Shown here piece after piece: positions 48,101-58,753 of a stretch of 64,000 nt of DNA. The position numbers and the translations under genes are program-made. The stretch is from contig BTRK01000001.1 of the NCBI GenBank assembly GCA_036245805.1, positions 6,572,001 through 6,636,000 on the forward strand. Direction: 5' to 3'. The stretch is from Pristionchus mayeri (Eukaryota > Nematoda > Chromadorea > Rhabditida > Neodiplogasteridae). Within the stretch, counting starts at the first letter, position 1; each line of letters opens with the position of its first letter. Under the pieces are notes generated by a model, which made no database searches, had not been told where the DNA came from, and worked only from the letters and a program-made list of their open reading frames with translations.

Positions 48101-51100
48101 CTCACCTTCCCTCCGCCCCCTTCCAACACGCACCCGACAGATTCCCATCCTTCCTCCCGCTCTCCCTCCACCGGCACACCTCTTGTCCGCACTCTCTCGC
48201 CAATACTTAGTCGCGAAAGAAAGGAAGGGTCAAATGTGCTCTCGTGTCCGAATGGTTAGTGATGTTCGCTATCCTGAGGTAGCGCGTTCGATTCCCGCCG
48301 CAGCCCCTGGTCTTTTGCCAGCTTGCTCTGACCACCGGACACCACCGGACACACTCACATTTCTGACCGAAAAACTGCGGAAAGCGTCACCATAAATCGA
48401 GATGAAAGAGTATAAAGAAGGGATTATCTAAAATGCACTTCAAAACACCAACCTCTACGATTCTCAGTTCCTCCACGTGAAATTTGTTCGTCTCTTCGAC
48501 TCCATTCAATCTCTTGTTCACTCGTGCTTTCAGTCGATCTTTGGGAGGGAGCAATTTGAGGAGATTAAAGAGGAGTTCATTCGGAAGGCGGAGAAAGGGA
48601 ACCTGATAAAAAATTTATATTTAAAATGGGGAAAACAATGTTTCAAGGGTTGTAATTCGGCAAAAAGTCCAGTAATCAACGTTTTTCATTCCCAATCGTT
48701 GATTACTATTTAAATGTACAACCCCATTTCACATTGCGTACAAAAGGCGCAATAAATAAATATTAATCTGGATTTCCATTTTAGCCTTCGTGCACTCTTA
48801 TGATGCGCGCTCGAAGAAAGAAAAGAGATATGCATTATCCATGCTCAAAGGATTATCCCAATCAATAACTGATTAATTGGATTATCCAATTGACCGAGAG
48901 CGACGCGTCTATACGGGGAATCGTCCGTTTTCCTAATGGATACCTCGTGTTTGTTAATCTTCTCTGCTAAGGTGACGTCCTTCTTCTCTACTTGCTGGTT
49001 CGACTCGCCGAGCTGCAGAAGTTTGAGAATCCAAGATAAATATAAAGTAAACTAAATATAATATAAAAATAATTGCTCAGCACGAAACCTGGGCTGCAGT
49101 CTTCTCGGAGCTCTCGTTACGAGCATTCGGACTCTGAGAATGGAAATAATTATTTTAAAAATCATGTGAAATTTGCACCCCAAGCAACTGTATTCTCGAA
49201 CGCCCTAGTAAGTACTCGGTTAGGTCGCTCAATTGCTACGTTTATTTAATGCACATAGGCGATCAAATACTCACAAATATACTAATAATGTTTATGAAAG
49301 CGTGATTTGCAAATGTTGCGAATTGATAAGCTAAATTTGAGCTTGTAACTGATTAAAATAAAAACAAAATGTTCCACGTTACGAACCAAGTCGACGTCTT
49401 GTTCGAGTCTTCTATTTACTTCGAGTGCTGTGTCGATCGAATTCGCGGGGGAAAGCGAGTCGAAATCTCCCTTGATTTTCTTCTTAGCAGGAGAGGACAT
49501 TCTGCAAATGAAAATTAATGAAATTCAAATGAAAACAACCCAATTATTAAAAGAAAATAGAAAAGTCTGAAACTCGAGCAAGTTCAAACAAGAAACGATA
49601 ACTACGGTAGTAAAGAGTTCGTTCATGTGTTCTATTAGGTCAGAAGCGTAAAACGGCATAGCGTTGAAATATGCATTTTCGGTTTTAATTTGTTAAATTT
49701 GGCTTTATTAATATTCGGTAACAATAAAAGTACATAGTGATGAGTGGAGTTAGTTGAATAGAATGACTCCCAATAGGAAGGAACTTAGAAGAACTCGGCA
49801 CTTCTTCGATATTTGGCCCACCCCTCCCTTCCTCTCCTATCCCACTCATTTCTAGGTATATTTCCCTGATTTTCGGTCACACAAACCTTTACTAGGGGGA
49901 GTGAATGAGAAATGATAGGATAAGGGGGGGGGGGTGGGCCAAATATCGAAGAAGTGCCAAGACCTCACATGGGAGGAAAATTGAGATACAGTAGCAGGTC
50001 ATAGAACCTCTTTAATATCTCACAATAATTCAAGAAAAAATATTTATACCGGAGGAAATAATTCGAGCTGATTACTTCAAGGAATTGTCATGTAAAGCGT
50101 GACCCACAAACAACAAACAAATACTAAAAACAAAGTTAATCTTCAGAACCACTAGATAATAGTCAAGGGATATTCGAAGTGATCTCTGATCTCTAATTTC
50201 TCCCACTTAGATGAGATCCTTCCTGTGCACGTTCACAAGAAGCGTGAGAATGTCGAAGCGAACCGACTCATCCTGATAGGAAGATTGTAGTCATTTAAAA
50301 AAGGCAAAGGTAAAGTACACCCCCCCCCCCCTTCGAGACTGGGCTCGCGGGAGAATGCTGCTATTCCAGCGTCAATTTTGCGGCGGATTCACAGTTATTG
50401 ATTTCTAATAATAATCGGTATCGAGCTGATCGGACTCACGATTCAACAAAGCGAAACATTATGAAATGAGTTCGAAGAATCATAAACGAACAGTCTACTG
50501 ACCACTATCAAATCAAATCAAATCAATTTATTCAAACTTCAGGGCATGGGCCTGTTGAATAATGCCGTCGGTCCATTTATCGGGGTATCTTCTGCAAATA
50601 TCAGCCCAGTTTATTCCTACTCGCTCCACTATTTCATCCCGCCATCTCGTTCTTGGTCATCCAATCGGTCTTTCCTTATCCCACGGTGTCCAGAAAACAA
50701 TTCTCTGCGTCCATCTATCGTCGTCCAGTGATGCAATTCGTCGTGCCCAAGTCCTTGTGCATAGCTCGGACTCGAACATCTTGTATCGGTACTTTGTTTG
50801 CTAACCACTCATTGCTCTTCCTATCCATTCTCGTTACTTCGGCCATTTTTCTCATCATCGAACGCTGTGCCACAATCAATCTCGTTCTTGCTTTCTTCGT
50901 TGAGCTCCAGATTTCACTGCCATACAGTAGAGCAGGCTCTATGCACATACGGTAAACTCTAGCTTTCAGTCCCATTGCGACAGCCCGGTTGGTAAGAAAA
51001 TCGTGAAATTTGTTGAATGCTTTCCACGCGCTTCCGATCCTTTTGTTTAGTTCAAGCAATAAGTTGTTGTCGAATGATACTCGGACGCCAAGGTAGACAA

Positions 51101-54100
51101 AACTGCTGACATAGCTCAAAGAATCTTGTTCGATGTGAAGTGATACTTGAGTACGGTTCGTCATGGCGACAGTTTTCTTTTGGTTTATTTTCAATCCAAC
51201 TTTTTTGCTCGCATTCACCAGTTCACGCAACATACTTGAAACTTCTTTGGGGTCATGTGAAATTAGGACGATGTCATCTGCGTATCGCAAATGAGTCAGA
51301 TTTCTTCCGTCGATCCTTATTCCAAAAACCACCCCAATTCATTTCACGAAATACACCTTCCAGTACACTGTTAAAGAGGTGGGGAGACAACGGATCTCCT
51401 TGACGGACGCCTCTTTCTACATCAATGGACACTTTGCTCGATCCAACTCTTACGAAAACATTGGCCTTTTGGTATACTTGTCGCAAGGTGTTCACGATCT
51501 TCGAGTGGATTCCTTGTTGAAATAATGCACTCCACAAGCCACTAAATTCTACCGAATCAAAAGCTTTTGCAAAATCAATGAAGACCAGGTACAATGGAAA
51601 GTTGTACTCAACCGACTTGCTCATCAGTTCGTGGAGAGTAAACATGTGGTCCGTTGTTGCATAGTTCTTGCGAAAGCCGGCTTGCTCCGGTGGTTGGTTC
51701 GTGGACAACGTTTTTTCTATTCGATTATCGATGGCCGAGGTGAATGTTTTGTATATCAGATTTAAGAGTGCAATTGGACGGTAGTTTGAAATGTCGAGTT
51801 GATTTCCTTTCTTATAAATGAGTGATATCAGTGAGTTTGGCAGAGTATCGGGAACAGTCTCCTCCAGTATCCATTTGTTGAACAGAGAGCAAAGGGGTTT
51901 GACAAGGATGTCACTACCGTACTTCAACATCTCTGCTGTTACCTTGTCCGGGCCAGGGGACTTTCCGTTTTTCAGTTTGTAAATCGCGTGCCATACTTCA
52001 CTTTCGATAATTGGTGGGAAGAAGTCATTTGTCAGAAATTTTTCTCGTTTCGGCCGTCTCGTTCTTCGGAATAAGTCATCGTAATAATTCTTGACTACAG
52101 TATCCAGTTCATTGTTCGTGTTCGCAATTGTGCCATCTTCTCGTTCGAGTTGGAATAGTTTTGTCTGTCCTATTTGTGAACTCTTTAGAGCCTTTTTCGT
52201 ACTATATCCATATTCCGCTGCTTGCCGAACTATTTCCAGATGACGCTTTCTTATGTCGTTTTGAATCGAGAAACGCAGTGCTTTACTAGTGACTGAAAAC
52301 TTCATTCGAATGATCGGCGTAGGATTTTGATCTCTTAATCTTCGTCTTTCAGCAAACAGTTTCTTGGTTTGTGGTGAAAATCGATCTTCAGATGGAACCT
52401 GTGTCGTGGATTCGTCAGCAATTGATTGGATTGCAGAAGTCATCCTTTCGTAACTATTCACATCGGTTCGCGTTAGAGACAATATTCCGGACACAAATTT
52501 GTTCTTATCAAGTTGCACTTTTGGCCGAGACTTGTGGAAACGACGTTTCACTTCTGACGTTATTTTGACTGTGGCCATCAAAAGCCTATGGTCAGTTGCG
52601 AAATCAAAGCTCTCGACAATAAAGACGTCTTGCACTATTTTTGGATTGGTCGTCATGACATAATCGATTGCATTATGGGATTGCATGTTCGGGCTGAGCC
52701 ATGTCCACTTCCGAGTATCGCGTTTTTGAAAGCGAGTGTTGTGTACGAACATCTTTGCTTCCATGCAGAAGTCGACCAAGCTTTGCCCTCTTTCGTTTCT
52801 TTTACCCAGTCCATGTCTTCCGATAAATCGCTCCTCAATCGCCTCTCTGGATCCGATCTTCGAGTTGAAGTCACCGAGCACCACTATATGCCCCCTTCCA
52901 CCCCCCGGTAGTCGAACACGACGGGTAGAGGTTGCAATTAGTGTGCTTAGCTCGTTTAGAAAGGTAGTGAAGACTTGATCCGGGTAAGAAGAGGTAGGTG
53001 CGTAGGCGTTGATAATACGCAACCCGATTGATGGGATATCCAGGTACGAGAGACGAGGATTGACAGGGTGGAAGATGCTTGAGTTCGCCCATTGTTTGTC
53101 CACCAGGAAGCCGGTACCATGGCTTGATTGAATACCGTATGCCACTAGCAGATGTTGCGAGCGGTACGCCATTTCCCTTCTTGTAGAACACCTTTAAAGC
53201 ATTTGGTGACGGAATGAAAGGAAGAATTATTGGGGTGTCCGGAAAGTTCGTATAATTTTTTGTTTTTATTTTTTATTCAATGCTTTACAATTCTCAGTGA
53301 CCAATGTATGCCCCCTTCTTTCTCACTACCTCCCTCCAGCGATTGGGCAGGGTCTCGATTCCTCTCTTCCAGAATGCGGGTTTCTTCGAGACCGCCCAGT
53401 TCACGAAAGCCCTCACAACTTCATCTCGATTCTTGAACTTCTTTCCTTTGCAGAAGTCAGAGAGAGAGAGCGGAAGCAGTGGTAGTCGCATGGGGAGAGA
53501 TCCGGGGAATACGGTGGATGGGGAATCCTCTCGATCTTCAGCTCGTCCATTTTCTTCTGGGTCATCTTCGCTCGATGTGGGCGAGCATTGTCAATCAGAA
53601 GAAGAATTTTGCCCTGGTTCAGGAGTCTGGGAGGGACTCTGATCGCGACATCTTCCAGTTGTTTAGAGAAGAGGTCGCCATTGATGCTGGTGCCAGGAAC
53701 GAGGATCTCTCAGTAGATGGGACCGAGCACTGAGAAGAAGAAGCAGAGGAGTTCCTTCTTTCCGTGCTCTTCCTTCTTCGGGACGGGCGTGGGCTTCTCA
53801 TCTGCATCCACCCATTGCAGTCCCCTCACAGGGTTATCGTACGTGATCCACTTCTCATCTGTAGCGAGGATGGAATTGACCCATCGAAGATTGGATCTAC
53901 GATGGAGTAATTCCCGACAGACTTGAACACGATTTTTCAGCTGTTCGGGGGAGAGGTCATGGGGAATTACTTGTGGGAGTTTCGGCTTCTTCCCAGATCG
54001 ATGGAAGATATCGGACACCGTTGATCTGGGAGTACCAGTATCCTTCTTCAACTCACGCACACTGGCCATGGGCTTGCGCTTCAGTGTGCGGAGAACGAGA

Positions 54101-57100
54101 GGCTGATCGAGGGAGGGAGGGCGTCCAGAGCGGGGTTGATCATCGAGACCAAACTCCCCTTTCTTGAAGCGGGAGAACCACTTATAGCGGAAGGGTATGG
54201 AGGGGGCGTCAGCTCCTTCCGACTGGGCCAGGGCAGAGTGGGCCTCCTTCACGGATCGGCCAAGACGGTAGCAATGAAGTAAAACTGCTCGGAGGTAGAG
54301 ATGGGAGTCCATCACAAGAATCAATGTAGCAACTAGGAGACTGATTAAATCCTCTCACTACTCAACGTCAGAATGATGCAATACATTGTTGACAAACAGA
54401 TTGCGCAATCACTGCATTTGATCGCGAACTGACTTTTTTTCCGAAGCATTATACGAACTTTCCGGACACCCCAATAGATGTACCTCGAAATCATCTCTAT
54501 TCGAGTGGAAAATTCCATTTCTAATTTCAATCCCATTGAGGGAGAGGAACAAGTAGTAAGCTCCCATTAGTATATCACATTGAAATATACGACACTTTGC
54601 GGAGCCTTCGACCATACTCTGAAACATAGCTCATATAATTGAAAATTATAATTAAAACGCATTCTCTGTAATAGTGGGACAGTCACCTATAGTGGGTGGC
54701 ACAATGCTTCAAAATGATCGTATGGAGCTATAACTTGGAGGAGGTAATGTATATGAGTAGGGAACACTTCCACATAAAAAGTAGGTCAATAGCTCAACTT
54801 TTTGACCTACCTACGAAAATCAAAGATACTGCCATATGTTATATACCATTCGAAAGAGCATCAAAAGTTATGCATACATCTAGCTTTTCATCGAGTTTCA
54901 TGCAAATTGACGTCCTCTGTCCATGAAAACGTCAATATTTTAAAGTTTTTTATTGTTATCGATGCAAAGATGTCATTTCCTATTTCCAATTTTATGACCA
55001 GTAGATGCGCCGTGAATTTTTACATAAGAGAGCAATTTTCAATTCAAGAAACTCGTTCCTCCTAGTGGTCATATCATGCATTTTCTAGCAAAAATCATAT
55101 GCGTCTGACCGCGCGCTTTCCGGAGCGAGACGGGAAATGAAAGAGAGTTGGATGATGGTTGATTGTTTTAGATATGTTCCAGTGAATATTTAACAATTGA
55201 CTGATTAGACAATTTTAAATAGTCACTGAAACATATTTTAAAGTTATTAGATTCGAACCCACGCTACGACTTGTTTTGTTTGAAAATGCATGATATGACC
55301 ACTAGGAGTAACGAGTTTCTTGAATTGAAAATTCTTCTCTTATGTAAAAATTCACGGCGCATCTACTGGTCATAAAATTGGAAATAGGAAATGACATCTT
55401 TGCATCGATAAAAATCAAAAGCCTTTTAAATATTGACGTTTTCATGCACACATGACGTCAATAAAAATGGAACTCGATGAAAAGCGCGATTTATGCACAA
55501 CTTTCGATGCTCTTTCGAATGGTATATAACATGTGGCCGTATCTTTGATTTTTCTAGGTAGGTCAAAAAGTTGAGCTATTGACCTACTTTTTATGTTGAA
55601 GTATTCCCTACTCATATACGTTACCTCCTCCAAGTTACAGCTCGATACGATCATTTTGAAGCATTGTGCCACCCACTATAGGTGACTGTCCCACTATTAC
55701 AGAGAATGCGTTTTAATTATAATTTTCAATTATATGAGCTATGTTTCAGAGTATGGTCGAAGGCTCCGCAAAGTGTCGTATATTTCAATGTGATATACTA
55801 ATGGGAGCTTACTACTTGTTCCTCTCCCTCAATGGGATTGAAATTAGAAATGGAATTTTCCACTCGAACAGAGATGATTTCGAGGTACATCTATTGGGGT
55901 GTCCGGAAAGTTCGTATAATGCTTCGGAAAAAAGTCAGTTCGCGATCAAATGCAGTGATTGCGCAATCTGTTTGTCAACAATGTATTGCATCATTCTGAC
56001 GTTGAGTAGTGAGAGGATTTAATCAGTCTCCTAGTTGCTACATTGATTCTTGTGATGGACTCCCATCTCTACCTCCGAGCAGTTTTACTTCATTACTACC
56101 GTCTTGGCCGATCCGTGAAGGAGGCCCACTCTGCCCTGGCCCAGTCGGAAGGAGCTGACGCCCCCTCCATACCCTTCCGCTATAAGTGGTTCTCCCGCTT
56201 CAAGAAAGGGGAGTTTGGTCTCGATGATCAACCCCGCTCTGGACGCCCTCCCTCCCTCGATCAGCCTCTCGTTCTCCGCACACTGAAGCGCAAGCCCATG
56301 GCCAGTGTGCGTGAGTTGAAGAAGGATACTGGTACTCCCAGATCAACGGTGTCCGATATCTTCCATCGATCTGGGAAGAAGCCGAAACTCCCACAAGTGA
56401 TTCCCCATGACCTCTCCCCCGAACAGCTGAAAAATCGTGTTCAAGTCTGTCGGGAATTACTCCATCGTAGATCCAATCTTCGATGGGTCAATTCCATCCT
56501 CGCTACAGATGAGAAGTGGATCACGTACGATAACCCTGTGAGGGGACTGCAATGGGTGGATGCAGATGAGAAGCCCACAACCGTCCCGAAGAAGGAAGAG
56601 CACGGAAAGAAGGAACTCCTCTGCTTCTTCTTCTCAGTGCTCGGTCCCATCTACTGAGAGATCCTCGTTCCTGGCACCAGCATCAATGGCGACCTCTTCT
56701 CTAAACAACTGGAAGATGTCGCGATCAGAGTCCCTCCCAGACTCCTGAACCAGGGCAAAATTCTTCTTCTGATTGACAATGCTCGCCCACATCGAGCGAA
56801 GATGACCCAGAAGAAAATGGACGAGCTGAAGATCGAGAGGATTCCCCATCCACCGTATTCCCCGGATCTCTCCCCATGCGACTACCACTGCTTCCGCTCT
56901 CTCTCTCTCTGACTTCTGCAAAGGAAAGAAGTTCAAGAATCGAGATGAAGTTGTGAGGGCTTTCGTGAACTGGGCGGTCTCGAAGAAACCCGCATTCTGG
57001 AAGAGAGGAATCGAGACCCTGCCCAATCGCTGGAGGGAGGTAGTGAGAAAGAAGGGGGCATACATTGGTCACTGAGAATTGTAAAGCATTGAATAAAAAA

Positions 57101-57393
57101 TAAAAACAAAAAATTATACGAACTTTCCGGACACCCCAATAATTCTTCCTTTCATTCCGTCACCAAATGCTTTAAAGGTGTTCTACAAGAAGGGAAATGG
57201 CGTACCGCTCGTTTTGATCTTCGATGGGGATATCGAAATTACAATCTTCGAGTTTTATCAACTGGAAGTTTACAGCGGCACGCAATTCCGTCTCAAATGG
57301 CACGATAGTACGGAGTCGATGGAAGCTATGATGGATGGAATGGCGGCATTGGATATCGATCCAATTCCCGAGGATGATCCCGATTGGTATTAA
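42145..57393 (+). CDS. F-box protein gene split by an inverted insert, about 362 aa
   Basis: Exons: 42145-42258, 42512-42556, 42633-42701, 43043-43192 (F-box: LPNELLFNLLKLLPPKDRL, VNKRLNGVE), 45228-45262, 45308-45404, 45449-45550, 45692-45817, then 55750-55884 (MVEGSAKCRIFQCD) and 57178-57393 (stop TAA). Phases agree; the total is 1089 nt. Exons 1-7 lie in arm A, exon 8 in the unique spacer, exons 9 and 10 in arm B'. The intron between exons 8 and 9 is about 9.9 kb because it contains the inverted block 46036 to about 55085; a mariner fills intron 9. The exon set matches the 23339 paralog, so the gene was whole before the rearrangement. The role is presumably an SCF ubiquitin ligase substrate adaptor. 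A transcript would contain kilobase-long self-complementary stretches, so expression is doubtful. Confidence 0.6.
43250..43440 (-). repeat. tRNA-like SINE, left copy
   Basis: On the minus strand GTCCGAATGGTTAGTG (A-box-like), a CGCTA/TAGCG stem and GTTCGATTCCC (B-box-like) occur at tRNA spacing. The rest of the cloverleaf is poor. The mirror copy is at about 48205-48395 (+). Confidence 0.55.
43440..44740. repeat. Purine-rich minisatellite, about 8-9 units, left copy
   Basis: Units of about 107-149 bp each carry AACTTAGTAATCCGAAGGCA followed by a GAGAGGGAGAGCGGAGG-type purine tract. Unit anchors are near 43775, 43924, 44055, 44185, 44292, 44426, 44543 and 44650. Open frames here are repeat artefacts. 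It lies in the intron after the F-box exon. Confidence 0.9.
45611..46035. other. Unique spacer of the large inverted repeat (holds F-box exon 8)
   Basis: This 425 bp has no inverted partner. It contains exon 8 (45692-45817, FFVYITDDSFFLDFIQSCEG). Near its right end is TTAAAACGCGTTCTCTGTAA (45968 onward), the outer end of the TTAA foldback family, followed at about 46006-46035 by TTCTTGAATTGAAAATTCTT, an internal stretch of the same family also present at 55316. Confidence 0.85.
46905..48205. repeat. Pyrimidine-rich minisatellite, right copy
   Basis: Reverse complement of 43440-44740, with the same number and order of units as far as can be seen. Confidence 0.9.
48205..48395 (+). repeat. tRNA-like SINE, right copy
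   Basis: Mirror of 43250-43440; GTCCGAATGGTTAGTG and GCGTTCGATTCCCGC lie at 48245-48300. Confidence 0.55.
50505..53160 (-). pseudogene. LINE copy in arm A', 5'-truncated at the junction
   Basis: Frames 51274-53172 and 50715-51332 are the mirror of 38487-40373 and 40315-40932, with the same frameshift before YADD. Sharing of the defect shows duplication after the element had decayed. The frame's first residues (MAYRS) come from the neighbouring B sequence, i.e. from a fusion at the junction. Confidence 0.85.
53157..55085 (-). repeat. Left arm (B) of second inverted repeat
   Basis: Reverse complement of 55283-57211; coordinate sums are 110367-110369. It holds the first 34 bp of F-box exon 10 (53157-53190), a mariner, exon 9 (54484-54618) and one arm of the TTAA foldback, all antisense. 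The outer part is nearly identical to its partner; the inner part (after 54652) differs at roughly one base in ten. Confidence 0.9.
53230..54474 (-). mobile_element. Mariner (DD34D) copy 2
   Basis: Terminal repeats TTGGGGTGTCCGGAAAGTTC and inverse, TA-flanked, 1245 bp. The transposase reads 54324 to 53710 from MILVMDSHLYLRAVLLHCYR to SVLGPIY, then TGA; downstream catalytic parts are in the remainder. The same early stop occurs in copy 3, its inverted duplicate. Full HTH (RSGRPPSLDQP, STVSDIFH) and first Asp (TDEKW) are present. Confidence 0.9.
54652..55716. mobile_element. TTAA-flanked foldback element at the centre of repeat B
   Basis: TTAAAACGCATTCTCTGTAA at the left mirrors TTACAGAGAATGCGTTTTAA at the right. 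The arms (to 55085 and from 55283) diverge by roughly 10%, unlike the near-identical flanks, so this palindrome is older than the outer duplication. The 55086-55282 loop has a smaller inverted stretch (TGTTCCAGTGAATATTTAA / TTAAATAGTCACTGAAACA). No transposase. Confidence 0.8.
55283..57211 (+). repeat. Right arm (B') of second inverted repeat
   Basis: Sense-oriented arm carrying F-box exon 9, mariner copy 3 and the first 34 bases of exon 10. Homology with B stops at GGCGTACCGCTCG (57211), inside exon 10; exon 10 then continues uninterrupted, showing this is the original side. Confidence 0.9.
55894..57139 (+). mobile_element. Mariner (DD34D) copy 3 in F-box intron 9
   Basis: TA-flanked, 1246 bp, with both terminal repeats. 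Transposase 56043-56657 from MILVMDSHLYLRAVLLHYYR, ending at a premature TGA after LGPIY. The catalytic LLLIDN and SPDLSPCDYH parts follow downstream with a CT-repeat indel (SLSL region). It matches copy 2 apart from isolated changes (PTTVPKK versus PTPVPKK). Confidence 0.9.
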
Positions 57394-57597
57394 TAGAATG
57401 AGAACTGAACCACCTCGAGAAAAGAAAAAACTGAATTCTTACCTTCTCTGTTATTCCTGTTGTATTTCACTGATTAACCATTCTCCGATTTCTTTCATTT
57501 CTCTTCCATTTCCTGATCCCTCATGAAATTGCGTTCTTCACTGTTGTTTTCGATCGATAACATTCTTCAGAAGAGGACTTTACGTTATAATTCCAAT

Positions 57598-57625
57598 GGG
57601 TTGATGACCTGAAACTGTTTCTTTC
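57598..57625 (+). promoter_or_regulatory. Conserved intergenic core, copy 6
   Basis: GGGTTGATGACCTGAAACTG, with CGATAACATTCTTCAGAAG about 40 bp upstream; the ATG at 57679 is about 55 bp downstream. The gene-to-gene interval here is only 285 bp. Confidence 0.55.
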
Positions 57626-58388
57626 TCAAGTTGTCTTTACTATGAATGCATCTTAATCACATGATATTCATTTTCAGGATGTCCCCTCCAAATAAAAAAG
57701 TCAAAGTACAGAGCGATGCCCCTTCTCACTCGCTTCTCCCCTCGGATCCGACCGACAAAGTAGCCGAACTAAATAGGAGAGACGAGCAACTCGACGATTT
57801 GGTTCGTTTTTTGATTGTCAGAAGTCCATTATTGCCTTAGGCTATCAAATTTAAGTCAATTCTCAAAACATGTTTGGTTTTCAATTTTTTTTTCTGCAGT
57901 ATTTGAATGAGCTTGTCGTTATATAGCTGGGAGCCATGAAACAATACAAATGCTCGGAAGATAAGCCTTATTTTTTTATGAGAATAGTGTTTTGATCTGT
58001 CTTTTTTTCAGACGCCGAATGCTGGCAACGGCAACTCTGAGAAGGCAGTGGAAGAGGTATTTTGTTTTCCAATTAAAAATTGTATTTTTGTTTTAAATTT
58101 AGTGAATATTGCTATTGTAAATCATTTTAGAATTTAGCATTTTTGTGTTTTTCGCATTAAGGCTCATCCGACGAAAATATATATTGGCCCTTCATAGCAT
58201 GAAAACTCTATTTGCAGAGTTGCCTACTTATTTTGCCTAAGAAAGCCATCACAAACATCTTCTCGTTTCTTCAACCGCAAACTCCTCTGGATGTCCGTCT
58301 GAACAAGAAGTTGAATGAAATCGAAGCGAACTCCGAATTTCACGTGAAGGAACTGAGAATCGTGGAGGTTTGTTTGGTGTGCTTCTGA

Positions 58389-58675
58389 ATTATTAACACA
58401 GATGAAAAACATGGTCAAGCCTACCATAGGATTAATCCTATGGTGGATCCTAAGGTGTGGGGTTCGAATCCCAACCTCTACAGTCACCTTTGCCCAGCTT
58501 CGGGGGGGGGGGGTACCCAACAGTAGGCAAAAATTGTACGAGCTTGGCAGAAGTCACTGCAGAGGCCGGGACTCGAACCCACCCTACCTTAGGTATGTAA
58601 ATTACAGCGCCTTAGACCTCTAGGCCTCGGTTTCTAACGATAGGATGACCATGCTTTTTCATCTCTGATTATTAA
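58389..58675. mobile_element. Short element with inverted ends and tRNA-like core
   Basis: ACAGATGAAAAACATGGTCA at the left mirrors TGACCATGCTTTTTCATCTCT at the right. Inside, the minus strand carries GGTTCGAGTCCCGGCC preceded by GAGGCCTAGAGGTCTAAGG, an A/B-box pair as in tRNA-derived SINEs. A related left end (CACAGATGAAAAAGCATGGTC) is found at about 6906. Confidence 0.6.
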
Positions 58676-58753
58676 TAGTTATACGATATCTCTGATATTT
58701 GTTTACACTCTTTTAAAATTACTTATCAATATACATATTTAATCAATATACAC

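Larger units (their letters stand above)
46096..49500 (-). pseudogene. Antisense duplicate of F-box exons 1-7
   Basis: Mirror of 42145-45550: exon 1 at 49387-49500 (MSSPAKKKIKGDFDSLSPAN), the F-box exon near 48453-48602, exon 7 near 46096-46197. It lacks exons 8-10 in continuous order and so cannot encode the whole protein. It lies within the intron of the sense gene and could give antisense or double-stranded RNA. Confidence 0.8.
46036..53160 (-). repeat. Right arm (A') of 7.1-kb inverted repeat
   Basis: Reverse complement of 38487-45610. It ends at ATGTTGCGA (53160), overlapping by about four bases the start of the second inverted repeat (GCGAGCGGTACGCC). Its LINE is therefore cut inside the endonuclease region, unlike the left copy, which keeps its 5' end. 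Confidence 0.95.

Noticed and set aside
48240..48310. tRNA gene in the right arm
   Set aside because: D-like and T-like sequences occur but no full cloverleaf forms; it is better explained as a SINE head.
38487..57211. Dismissing the whole inverted-repeat region as a simple assembly foldback
   Set aside because: A plain foldback gives one palindrome with identical arms. Here there are two abutting palindromes, a unique spacer with exon 8, base differences between arms and short shared sequence at the join. Misassembly remains possible but is not the simplest reading.
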